IMG/VR virus record: IMGVR_UViG_3300047359_000305
Coordinates: 1 to 29,443 of that record
Length of the DNA stretch: 29,443 bases
From: a virus
Reading direction: 5' to 3' (one strand)
Both the position numbers and the translations under genes were made by a program. Below are positions 21,206-27,856 of the stretch, piece after piece. Positions within the stretch are counted from its first letter, which is position 1. Each line of letters begins with the position of its first letter. The notes under the pieces are model-generated. The model did no database searches. It saw only the letters and a program-made list of their open reading frames with translations, and had not been told where the DNA came from.

Positions 21206-21643
21206 TTATTGTCCTTGCACCATGTTTTGTATAATTGGGTCAAGTTCTTTTGTCTTGTGTACAGTTTTAACTGGTTCGCCTGGTTTTGGCTTTGGATTGG
21301 TTAGTGTAACTTCATCGCCCTTGATGTCGTCCACTTCGAAGTCTGCAACTTTCTTGCCACCGTCTGTAGGCATAGTAATACTTTGCCCTCGCTTCAATAC
21401 GGCCTTCTGTAATGCTTTTGCATTTTTAGCGGCTACTTTTTTAGCAAGTCCTTTGCCCACACCTTGTGCGCCTTTGACTGCCGCCGCTCCTACTTTCTGT
21501 GCTGCCTGTGCGCCTGCTTTGGCGCCGGCTTTCGCAATACCTGTAGCCGCTTTTGCCGCTACACCTGCTACTGCTCCGATTGCAGGGATGATTTCATCTA
21601 ACTGTTCTTCATTTACTTTTTTGTTAAACTCGTTAAATCTCAT
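21206..21643 (-). CDS. Ala/Lys/Gly-rich histone-H1-like putative internal head protein
   Basis: The 145-aa protein begins MRFNEFNKKVNEEQLDEI, a capsid-targeting-like lead with L15-D16-E17 as a possible cleavage site. Residues 18-85 are Ala/Gly/Lys-rich (IPAIGAVAGVAAKAATGIAK and following), like the tail of histone H1 or the basic part of DNA-compacting proteins; a membrane-active helix is the alternative for residues 18-40. The last third is a small polar domain (VADFEVDDIKGDEVTL, PKPKPGEPVKTV). It overlaps its upstream neighbour by 4 bp. A DNA-binding role inside the head is inferred, not shown. Confidence 0.7.
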   Translation of the reverse strand: MRFNEFNKKVNEEQLDEIIPAIGAVAGVAAKAATGIAKAGAKAGAQAAQKVGAAAVKGAQGVGKGLAKKVAAKNAKALQKAVLKRGQSITMPTDGGKKVADFEVDDIKGDEVTLTNPKPKPGEPVKTVHKTKELDPIIQNMVQGQ

Positions 21644-21978
21644 CTTCTTCTCGCTGTTCTTTTTCTAGGTTTCAATTTAGATCTAGAATGTACATTCAAT
21701 ACACCTAAACGCTTACTAGTCTTTCTAGCTCTCTTGGTTCTGTTAGATTTGATGCTCATTACTGCACCTTTTCTACGCTTCGCCTTTTTAATGTTAATAC
21801 TACTACCAACATTCTTAGGAGCAGTGCAAGTGCTAGGTTTGCTTACAATGCGTCCTCTACGTGTTCCGCTAGTACATCTATACTTACGAACAATTTTGTT
21901 TCCGCTACGTCCAGCAATTTGAACATAACCTTCTTCTAGGAACTCTAAGTCGATATCTTCGAGATCATCGTACTTCAT
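21640..21978 (-). CDS. Arg/Lys-rich putative internal head protein, second tandem paralogue
   Basis: 112 aa. An acidic lead of 16 residues (MKYDDLEDIDLEFLEE|G) ends in L-E-E followed by glycine, a good match to a T4 gp21-type site, which would release a very basic mature protein. A conserved module follows: KIVRKYRCTSGTRRGRIVSK and CTAP, with two cysteines about 17 residues apart. It is shared with the preceding gene (KVVRKYRCSGGKRHGRIVSK...C). The remainder is a string of R/K/S typical of DNA-neutralising proteins. The start overlaps the upstream stop by one base, so the pair is co-translated. Confidence 0.75.
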   Translation of the reverse strand: MKYDDLEDIDLEFLEEGYVQIAGRSGNKIVRKYRCTSGTRRGRIVSKPSTCTAPKNVGSSINIKKAKRRKGAVMSIKSNRTKRARKTSKRLGVLNVHSRSKLKPRKRTARRR

Positions 21979-22259
21979 TAACGTCCCCTTTTATTCAGTG
22001 CCGCTACTCTACGTGACGCTGGATTGACTCTCTTTGTTCTACGTGCCTTACGTGTCATCTTGCTACCAATACGTGCTTTCAATCGTTTCATAGCGAAACG
22101 CTTCTTCATGTCTGGTGCCGCAAAACATTGTTGTATCTTAGATACAATACGTCCATGGCGCTTGCCTCCGGAACAGCGATACTTACGTACAACTTTCTTT
22201 CCGCTCTTAGCCCATACACGCTTCTCGTCAAGGCTCGATGTCAACTCTCTTAATAACAT
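21978..22259 (-). CDS. Arg/Lys-rich putative internal head protein, first tandem paralogue
   Basis: 93 aa, starting MLLRELTSSLDEK, with L10-D11-E12 as a possible head-protease site. The module KKVVRKYRCSGGKRHGRIVS with a second cysteine (QQCFAAP) is shared with the next gene. The C-terminal half (KRFAMKRLKARIGSKMTRKA, RRTKRVNPASRR) is strongly basic and should bind DNA. There is no clear Shine-Dalgarno sequence; an ACTAAATA box at 22264-22271 lies directly in front, so the message might be nearly leaderless or the gene may depend on read-through. Confidence 0.75.
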   Translation of the reverse strand: MLLRELTSSLDEKRVWAKSGKKVVRKYRCSGGKRHGRIVSKIQQCFAAPDMKKRFAMKRLKARIGSKMTRKARRTKRVNPASRRVAALNKRGR

Positions 22260-22263
22260 ATTG

Positions 22264-22271
22264 TATTTAGT
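22264..22271 (-). promoter_or_regulatory. Possible late-type box (ACTAAATA) directly before a start codon
   Basis: ACTAAATACAATA on the minus strand, the same 13-mer as at the 26476 gene, but only 4 bp before the ATG at 22259. A promoter here would give an almost leaderless message, so it may be non-functional. Confidence 0.25.
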
Positions 22272-22285
22272 TTTTTTGTAAAGTG

Positions 22286-22531
22286 TTATTGTGGAAACGA
22301 CATTAGCAGTACAACAATAGTTGATAATAATCCTGCTACAATAGTTCCTGCGGCTCCAATAATAACCTTAGTCATTGATGCATTGCCGTCTTTAATGTCT
22401 TTGTGTACTTCTTGAATCTTTTCTTCGACCTTGTACAAACGGTCGTCTAAACTTTTATATCGAAGAGCGCATAGGTCAACGTGAGCTTCTAAGCTCTCTT
22501 TTTCTAATTCTGTTGTAGGTAGTTCAGACAC
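22286..22531 (-). CDS. Small membrane-anchored coiled-coil protein (possible XhlA/holin-like)
   Basis: 81 aa. Residues 5-50 form an amphipathic coiled coil (ESLEAHVDLCALRYKSLDDR, LYKVEEKIQEVHKDIKDGN) and residues 54-78 one hydrophobic helix (KVIIGAAGTIVAGLLSTIVV). The order coiled coil then C-terminal transmembrane helix is that of haemolysin XhlA-type and some holin or spanin-associated proteins. A lysis role is possible but not proven. The ribosome-binding site is GGAGAAC. Confidence 0.65.
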   Translation of the reverse strand: MSELPTTELEKESLEAHVDLCALRYKSLDDRLYKVEEKIQEVHKDIKDGNASMTKVIIGAAGTIVAGLLSTIVVLLMSFPQ

Positions 22532-22581
22532 ATTGTTCTCCGTTATTGTGTATTAAGTAAACTCTGTCGTTAGCCTTAATT

Positions 22582-22992
22582 TTAGTCAACTAGTGAAAAA
22601 GATATATTCTTGTCTTTTCCCTTAGTTCTAAACAATGCCTTGTCTGTTGTTATAGTTTCGTCTAAGCCTATAATGATCGGTATAAGATCAAAATCTTTTG
22701 TAAGCATTGCTAAGTCTATTGCTCCTTCAAATTCTACTTCAAAGTCGAACGACCAAACGTTTTGCTTACCTATGTATTTATCACCAAATGAACTTTTCAC
22801 TACGCTTAATTTGCCAAAACTTGGACTTTTGTCATAGTTTAAATTAACACGTAACCCTATTGTTTGTAATACGGTTTGGAAATTAGCCTCTTGCTTGTAA
22901 GCATACTTGTCATCATCCTGCCTGCGACTGCTGGTGTTTGTGATGTCTATTAATGTGTCGATACGAAACTTCATACTATTACTTATAGCCAT
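22582..22992 (-). CDS. Hypothetical protein, likely virion structural, 136 aa
   Basis: Mostly beta-strand pattern with aromatic residues (NFQTVLQTIGLRVNLNYD, KLSVVKSSFGDKYIGKQNVW, SFDFEVEFEGAIDLAML), which suits a tail or head decoration domain. No family recognised. Its ATG abuts the T tract of the terminator of the upstream gene and lacks a Shine-Dalgarno sequence, so expression must be low, by read-through, or from an internal start (an ATG at 22974 also lacks one). Confidence 0.65.
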   Translation of the reverse strand: MAISNSMKFRIDTLIDITNTSSRRQDDDKYAYKQEANFQTVLQTIGLRVNLNYDKSPSFGKLSVVKSSFGDKYIGKQNVWSFDFEVEFEGAIDLAMLTKDFDLIPIIIGLDETITTDKALFRTKGKDKNISFSLVD

Positions 22993-23027
22993 AAAAAAAG
23001 GGTCCAGTAAAAACTGAACCCTTTTAG
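22993..23027 (-). terminator. Intrinsic terminator of the 115-aa structural gene
   Basis: Minus-strand stem of 10 bp (arms 23013-23022 and 22999-23008, one G-T pair, extendable by A-T pairs) with a TTTT loop, followed by a run of T residues that touches the ATG of the next gene. It ends the transcript from 23423. Confidence 0.88.
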
Positions 23028-23075
23028 TGTGACGTCTGCCTTACGGCTGTAAATCACGTTCCTAAGGTAAAGGAA

Positions 23076-23423
23076 TTATGTTGCGCTAAACGCATCCAAG
23101 TCACGAATAAGAACAACTTGAGCTGATAAATCAATACCGTCTACTGTTCCTAATGCTTGATGTCTACGAGTCAAAGATGCCGCATCACTGTGATGTCCAT
23201 CGATGATTGCAAAGATTTTACCTGCTGTACCTGTTGATACATACATAAGTGGTGAAAACTCACGTACAATCGCTTCGATTGCTCCGCCGATTCCGTCTTT
23301 TGCCGCTAATGAAGCGCCAGCGTCGATTTCGATCGCTGTAATTTGTGATGTGCTGTACTGCTCACCATGGTCGTAGCCTGATCCTGCGCCTGCTACTGGG
23401 TTTGTTCTTGTAAATTCAGCCAT
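23076..23423 (-). CDS. Putative abundant structural/decoration protein, 115 aa
   Basis: A polar, alternating strand-helix protein with AEFTRTNPVAGAGSGYDHGE near the N-terminus, ITAIEIDAGASLAAKDGIGG, YVSTGTAGKIFAIIDGHHSD and VVLIRDLDAFSAT at the end. The gene is a unit of its own: a late-type box (23490-23497), a strong TAGGAG ribosome-binding site, the gene, and a strong terminator. This layout suggests high late expression, as expected for a major structural protein. The family was not recognised; a small capsid decoration or tail protein is likely. Confidence 0.7.
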   Translation of the reverse strand: MAEFTRTNPVAGAGSGYDHGEQYSTSQITAIEIDAGASLAAKDGIGGAIEAIVREFSPLMYVSTGTAGKIFAIIDGHHSDAASLTRRHQALGTVDGIDLSAQVVLIRDLDAFSAT

Positions 23424-23489
23424 TTTATTTCTCCTATAATTTATCTAATGACAACATTAAACGACGACTCTGTCGCTTTTTGTTATATG

Positions 23490-23497
23490 TATTTAGC
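23490..23497 (-). promoter_or_regulatory. Candidate late promoter box (GCTAAATA)
   Basis: GCTAAATA on the minus strand, 67 bp before the ATG at 23423. Two mismatches from TATAAATA. It is followed by a short hairpin (GCGAC-AGA-GTCGT) in the leader. The unit it heads has its own terminator. Confidence 0.5.
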
Positions 23498-23525
23498 CTT
23501 TTGAATAAAAATAGGTGAATATATG

Positions 23526-23843
23526 CTATTTTTTAAGTCTCTTGTGCAAGTTGCGTAGTTGTGTAATACCTGCGGGGCCTGCATCTACTATATCGTCTAT
23601 CATGTCTATGATAGGTAGATATGCTTGTACAAAGGTACTAGGTACACCTTTTCCGTCTTGTGCTAGTTCAGTAAAGCGTCTTGCTTTAACAGCATTTTCT
23701 ACGCCTACCAAGTAACCGTAAAGAGCAACTTGCCTGTCTTTGGACAAACGCTTAACACGCTCGCCTCTAATATTAGCCCATGCACCTTCGTCTAGGTGTT
23801 TCTCAACTAGTCCTTCTTCGTACATGTTCTTAATAAAATCCAT
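23526..23843 (-). CDS. Hypothetical protein of the head block, 105 aa
   Basis: N-terminus MDFIKNMYEEGLVEKHLDEG, with L17-D18-E19|G20 as a possible head-protease site. The remainder is helical (SKDRQVALYGYLVGVENAVK, FVQAYLPIIDMIDDIV, ITQLRNLHKRLKK). It directly follows the 112-aa gene (adjacent stop and start). Function unknown; the leader suggests an internal head protein. Confidence 0.65.
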   Translation of the reverse strand: MDFIKNMYEEGLVEKHLDEGAWANIRGERVKRLSKDRQVALYGYLVGVENAVKARRFTELAQDGKGVPSTFVQAYLPIIDMIDDIVDAGPAGITQLRNLHKRLKK

Positions 23844-24182
23844 TTACTTAACTAAGCCCTTTGCTTTACAGAACTTCATCATTTTTTCTAAGCCTGCTGA
23901 ATTTTGAATGTCCTTCATAATCTTCATCTTAGTGTCTGGTGGCATCTGCATTTTAAGTATTTTCATAAGTGCAACTGCCATTGGGCGTTCAACACGTATT
24001 TGTTTGCCGTCATCAGTTTTTACTGTGCGGATTGGATTTTTAATGTCTGGATGATCTTCACTGTCTTCAATTTTCATTAATTGAACTTGCATTGCTTCTT
24101 GTTCGAAATCAGTTTCACTGTCTCCGCCCACGCTCATGTCAAAGTCTAAATCATCGCCTTCGTACATTTCATTGATTTTCAT
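23844..24182 (-). CDS. Hypothetical acidic protein of the head block, 112 aa
   Basis: N-terminus MKINEMYEGDDLDF has the shared lead motif; the first 50 residues are very acidic, followed by a basic helical part (ERPMAVALMKILKMQMPPDT, MKIMKDIQNSAGLEKMMKFC). A GGGGAA ribosome-binding site precedes the ATG. The acidic-basic layout suits a scaffold or head-internal protein. No family recognised. Confidence 0.65.
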   Translation of the reverse strand: MKINEMYEGDDLDFDMSVGGDSETDFEQEAMQVQLMKIEDSEDHPDIKNPIRTVKTDDGKQIRVERPMAVALMKILKMQMPPDTKMKIMKDIQNSAGLEKMMKFCKAKGLVK

Positions 24183-24197
24183 AGTATTCCCCTATTG

Positions 24198-25355
24198 TTA
24201 TCTTTCAACTGCTCTGTTGTATTTACTAAAAGTTTTACGTGGCACAAGTTTTATGTCGCCTCCTGGATGTGCTAATACATATCCTTCGCCGCCATCAACT
24301 GAATCGTCTTTGTTTGACATACTCTGTTTTACAGGTGCCCCTGGTTGGTTGTCAAGTTGAAAAATTACATCGTCCTTGACTTGTTGTATCTTTGCAACTA
24401 CTTCCCATAGTGCATTGAAACCTTGTTGGTTGTTTGTTATATACTCGGCAATACGCTTTTGTTTAACACCACTTATCTTATTGTTGTTGTTAACCCAATC
24501 CATAAAGTCACCGCCTAGGTTATCTAAGCCTGTGTCTACTTTGCTGTTCATATAAGCATAAAAGATCTTTGGTAAGTCTTTCATTTTTAATTCTGTTAGT
24601 GTGTTGATGTTTATTAAACTATCCATTGCCGCGGCATCTTTAGCAATAACTGCTTTAAGTTCTTTAACACTAGTATCGTCTATTTGTGGTGCTGACTGTG
24701 CTTGTACTGGTGGTACAACTAACACATCATTGCCTTCAAATATATCTGCATTAGACAAAGGACCTTCACTGCCTACACTATCAACTTCTCTGTGTATAAC
24801 AATGCCTGTTTTACTTGCGCCAATTTGCTCTCCTAAGGAAGAGTCTGTTGTTACTTTATATGTAACAATGTTAGGAGTAAACACATAATGTCCATCTTGT
24901 ACTTTTGGTGTATCAAAGTATAGCATGTCTCCTTTAAAGAATCCTTTGTAGTCTTTAGGAGTTGCTTTTTCAAATGCTGTATATGCATTTTTCATCTTGC
25001 CAATCATTACGCCATAACCTTCTGGGTTCTTTGCAAAGCCCGGACGGTTCTTAAACATTGTTTCTAAGTCGTCTGCTGACTTTGCTTTGCCATCGTATCC
25101 TTTGGCACTAAATCCTGACTTGTCTGTGAATATAAAGTTACCATCAGTGTCGCGCCCAAATATGACTGCGGGACTTCCATCCCACTTAATGGTGACATCT
25201 TGGACACCGCTTTTTTCCATATTGATAAAACTTTGTAAAGCTCTGTTAGCACCTTTACTTCCTTCCCAAAAAACTATATCCTCAGCATGTTGTATGCGAG
25301 CTTCTGCTTCTAATAAAGGCTTTCTGTTTTTATTTGCAAATTCTCTAAGCCTCAT
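24198..25355 (-). CDS. Ligase-like nucleotidyltransferase with capsid-targeting-like leader
   Basis: 385 aa. N-terminus MRLREFANKNRKPLLEAEAR, with L14-L15-E16|A17 matching a T4 gp21-type cleavage site. The core carries the covalent nucleotidyltransferase motifs of DNA/RNA ligases: motif I K57-W-D-G60 in TIKWDGSPAVIFGRD, motif IV EGYVL (357-361) and motif V IKLV (K369). Lysine 57 would form the AMP adduct. The middle part (about 215-345) is an insertion of mainly helices. No separate OB-fold is evident, so it may be a minimal or diverged ligase. It overlaps the pol-beta-type gene by 11 bp. Substrate unknown; DNA or RNA end joining is the family expectation. Confidence 0.8.
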   Translation of the reverse strand: MRLREFANKNRKPLLEAEARIQHAEDIVFWEGSKGANRALQSFINMEKSGVQDVTIKWDGSPAVIFGRDTDGNFIFTDKSGFSAKGYDGKAKSADDLETMFKNRPGFAKNPEGYGVMIGKMKNAYTAFEKATPKDYKGFFKGDMLYFDTPKVQDGHYVFTPNIVTYKVTTDSSLGEQIGASKTGIVIHREVDSVGSEGPLSNADIFEGNDVLVVPPVQAQSAPQIDDTSVKELKAVIAKDAAAMDSLININTLTELKMKDLPKIFYAYMNSKVDTGLDNLGGDFMDWVNNNNKISGVKQKRIAEYITNNQQGFNALWEVVAKIQQVKDDVIFQLDNQPGAPVKQSMSNKDDSVDGGEGYVLAHPGGDIKLVPRKTFSKYNRAVER

Positions 25356-26226
25356 AACGATTGTATCCCGATAGTTGTAGTATTCTATTCATTTGTTTGT
25401 CTGCTAAACCTTCTTTAGTTAGAAGTTCATCTGGAACACCAATATCTTTTACTGTTCCGTTTTTAGCAAAACTATCTTTAATCTTTTGTACTTTGTCAGC
25501 AGGGTAGTTTGCTTCAACTGCTGATAGCAACGATTCAAAACTGTTTAAGTCTTTACCACTAGTTAAGTTTAATGCTTTAGCAATACCGTTTTTATCTTTG
25601 ATTGGCTCTTGTACTTTAGTATCAACATTCTTTTTAGTAAAGCCCTTGCCGTCTTTACGTTGTGCAGGTACACGCTTGACTCTTACAAGTCCATCTGACG
25701 GGCTCCATATCCAACGTTCTATTTCTACTGGACGGCCATCGTCAATTGTTTCTTCTGATGCTCTGCTATCATGGAAAGCGGCAATAGTAGCAATCATTAA
25801 ATTACGGAATACACCTTTATACTTTGACTCTTTGTCACTTGGTGAGTGATAGTATGTTTTCATCCATTCAGGGTCACCTGGCATAAAGTCTATTTGTACA
25901 TAACCTGTACGTGGTTTTGTTGTTTGCTTACTTTCATCGTAGCCTTCAATCTTAACTTTTGTCATTATGACTGAACTTTTAGCAATGTCTAATACTAACG
26001 GACATGCTTCTATCTTTTTAACTAGCTCTGGTATCTTATCTGCATCAACTTGTATAGCAACATCAATGTCACCACTAAACTCTTTTTTACCGACTGAACC
26101 AAGTACATTGTTTTGTAGATCTATTCCTAGATGCTTTTCCATTGTTGCAAGTGTAGGTTTGATTTCATCTATATGAATAGGTCCTACACCAGGCATTGAT
26201 CCGCCTTCAAAGAGTTTATTTGTCAT
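25345..26226 (-). CDS. Pol-beta-type nucleotidyltransferase
   Basis: 293 aa from the ATG at 26226; the frame runs on to a TTG at 26241, which is less likely. The active site shows GSVGKKEFSGDIDV (43-56: GS...D53-x-D55) and the third aspartate in YVQIDFMPGD (D113), which together bind two metal ions. The family adds nucleotides to tRNA, antibiotics or proteins, or acts as antitoxin. The C-terminal half is helical and may recognise substrate; it ends YNRYEA. L5-F6-E7|G8 could be a head-protease site. The gene sits between an 86-aa gene and the ligase-like gene, with short overlaps on both sides, so the three are co-translated. Confidence 0.82.
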   Translation of the reverse strand: MTNKLFEGGSMPGVGPIHIDEIKPTLATMEKHLGIDLQNNVLGSVGKKEFSGDIDVAIQVDADKIPELVKKIEACPLVLDIAKSSVIMTKVKIEGYDESKQTTKPRTGYVQIDFMPGDPEWMKTYYHSPSDKESKYKGVFRNLMIATIAAFHDSRASEETIDDGRPVEIERWIWSPSDGLVRVKRVPAQRKDGKGFTKKNVDTKVQEPIKDKNGIAKALNLTSGKDLNSFESLLSAVEANYPADKVQKIKDSFAKNGTVKDIGVPDELLTKEGLADKQMNRILQLSGYNRYEA

Positions 26227-26476
26227 TCTTTTTGCTCTCAATAATTTTGTTTATTCCACGTTTGAACTTGCGTGGATCACCTGATCGTATACTATTTAAA
26301 AAACGTCTTTCTAATTCACCTGCGGTGTTTTCATCATATGTATTGCTAATTCTATTTAATAAGTTAATAGAACTTTCAATAATGTTATTTGCAGTTGTTT
26401 CAATTAAACGATCATTATCTTGGCTACGGCCCAAGTTGTTTAATTCGTCTAATATGCTTCTTGTACGTTTTTTCAT
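26216..26476 (-). CDS. Small helical hypothetical protein, 86 aa
   Basis: Charged helices throughout (MKKRTRSILDELNNLGRSQD, LIETTANNIIESSINLLNRI, LERRFLNSIRSGDPRKFKRG). Proteins of this pattern are common in T4-like cyanophages and pelagiphages but have no assigned role. It is first in a minus-strand unit behind an ACTAAATA box, and its stop overlaps the start of the nucleotidyltransferase by 11 bp. Confidence 0.7.
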   Translation of the reverse strand: MKKRTRSILDELNNLGRSQDNDRLIETTANNIIESSINLLNRISNTYDENTAGELERRFLNSIRSGDPRKFKRGINKIIESKKNDK

Positions 26477-26495
26477 TATAGATACTCCGTTATTG

Positions 26496-26503
26496 TATTT
26501 AGT
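26496..26503 (-). promoter_or_regulatory. Candidate late promoter box, leftward (ACTAAATA)
   Basis: ACTAAATA on the minus strand, 19 bp before the ATG at 26476. With the plus-strand box at 26514-26521 it forms a divergent pair in an 80-bp intergenic region. Confidence 0.5.
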
Positions 26504-26513
26504 GCATTTAAAC

Positions 26514-26521
26514 TATAAATA
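26514..26521 (+). promoter_or_regulatory. Late promoter box, rightward (TATAAATA)
   Basis: An exact TATAAATA on the plus strand, 35 bp before the lipase ATG, with AGAGG as ribosome-binding site between. It would drive the only two plus-strand genes. Confidence 0.75.
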
Positions 26522-26556
26522 GTATTGCAATTGGGGCAACACTTAAGAGGGATAAT

Positions 26557-27342
26557 ATGAACATTTCGAAACTATCTTTTCCTCAGCGAAGTTTATTGTT
26601 TGCAAAGCTGTCTAGTATAGCTTATAATGATAACATCAAAGAGGTAAAAAAGCAAGTAAAAACTTTAGGCTTTACAACCGTAGAGTTTTACAATAGAGAA
26701 GGCGCACAAGCATACCGTTTTATGAACAAAGACGATATAGTTATTGCATGCCGTGGAACACAACCTACTGAATTCAATGACATTAGTGCAGATTTAAAGG
26801 CATTTCCTGTTGTTGCTGAAACAATTAGTAGAGTACACAGAGGATTCAAAGCAGAAGTAGACGAACTTTGGCCTATGGTGTGCGAAGATATAGCACGTAC
26901 AGTTAACGTTAAGAAGAAATTATGGATATGTGGACATAGTTTAGGAGCCGCAATGGCAACTATTATGGCTAACCGTTGTGAATGTGATACAACACTAAAC
27001 AATCCAGAAGAATTATACACATATGGTTCACCAAGAGTAGGTTGGCCAACTTACGTAAAGAGTTTTGGCACTGTGCATCACAGATGGAAGAACAACAATG
27101 ACGTTGTTACTACTGTTCCACCAAAATTCTTAGGATTTAGACACTGTGGCGAACTACATTACCTAAATGCATTTGGTAACTATAGAAAGCCTACAGGTTG
27201 GCAACTGGTTAAAGACAAACTACGTGGCATGTGGATGGGCATTAAAAAAGGTCAAATAGATAACTTTAGTGATCATTCAATGGATAATTACATTGCACAC
27301 TTAGAAAATTACAGTTCAGGAAAAGAGAACGTACAAAGTTAA
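26557..27342 (+). CDS. Class 3 lipase (alpha/beta hydrolase)
   Basis: 261 aa with all parts of a Lipase_3 domain: FAKLSSIAYND near the start, VIACRGTQPTEFNDISADLK (oxyanion region), VHRGFKAEVDELWP, the nucleophile elbow GHSLGAAMA (S128), YTYGSPRVGWPTYV, catalytic D182 in NNNDVVTTVPP and H240 in SDHSMDNYIAHL. It hydrolyses acyl esters of glycerolipids. No signal peptide, so it acts in the cytoplasm or as a virion part; membrane lipid attack in lysis or membrane remodelling is possible. Relatives are known in marine myoviruses. It is transcribed rightward from the box at 26514-26521. Confidence 0.92.
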   Translation: MNISKLSFPQRSLLFAKLSSIAYNDNIKEVKKQVKTLGFTTVEFYNREGAQAYRFMNKDDIVIACRGTQPTEFNDISADLKAFPVVAETISRVHRGFKAEVDELWPMVCEDIARTVNVKKKLWICGHSLGAAMATIMANRCECDTTLNNPEELYTYGSPRVGWPTYVKSFGTVHHRWKNNNDVVTTVPPKFLGFRHCGELHYLNAFGNYRKPTGWQLVKDKLRGMWMGIKKGQIDNFSDHSMDNYIAHLENYSSGKENVQS

Positions 27343-27358
27343 TGTACTAACTAATAAT

Positions 27359-27856
27359 ATGAGCAATATAGTTACAATTCACGAAATGGAAGAAACATTC
27401 CTTAGTGTTGACTTGAGCTCATATGATACAATTACCTACGATGATGGTCTAGTATCTCAATTAGAACATCGACACAAGTTTCCAAATCATCGTTCAATAT
27501 TTTTTATCTCGCCTGCGTTTATACAGCGAGGAGTAAACGACCTTGGGCAAGAGTGTATGACACTTGAACACGTAAAGATGTTAATAGACGAAGGGTTTGA
27601 AATTGGAGGTCACAGTTATAGTCATGCTAAACTAGGACAGTTCAAAAACTTAGTTGAAATAAGTACGTACATAATGCACGACACTAAACAATGTGCAAAA
27701 TGGTTTGAAAACAATTTAGGGTTTCTTCCTAAGTCGTTTGCATTTCCTTACAATGATGACTGTAAAGGTGTGTACAAGGCTGTAGCAAAGAAGTATGGAT
27801 TTAAAGAGCTGTTTGGCCTCGAGCGAAAACCAATTGAAACGCTTCTGCGTAACTAA
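27359..27856 (+). CDS. Polysaccharide deacetylase (NodB/CE4 type)
   Basis: 165 aa with the three CE4 motifs: TYDDG (26-30) with the metal-binding aspartate D29, HSYSH (85-89) with the metal-binding histidines, and FAFPYN (127-132). The enzymes remove N- or O-acetyl groups from glycans such as peptidoglycan, chitooligosaccharide or O-antigen. At 165 aa it is a compact form lacking the usual final segment. No signal peptide. No clear Shine-Dalgarno sequence is seen, so translation may be coupled to the lipase gene 16 bp upstream. Its last 56 bp overlap, tail to tail, the LmbE-like gene on the other strand. Confidence 0.88.
   Translation: MSNIVTIHEMEETFLSVDLSSYDTITYDDGLVSQLEHRHKFPNHRSIFFISPAFIQRGVNDLGQECMTLEHVKMLIDEGFEIGGHSYSHAKLGQFKNLVEISTYIMHDTKQCAKWFENNLGFLPKSFAFPYNDDCKGVYKAVAKKYGFKELFGLERKPIETLLRN

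Noticed and set aside
22531-22581. A sigma70 promoter from TTGACT near 22592
   Set aside because: No acceptable -10 box at 16-18 nt spacing.
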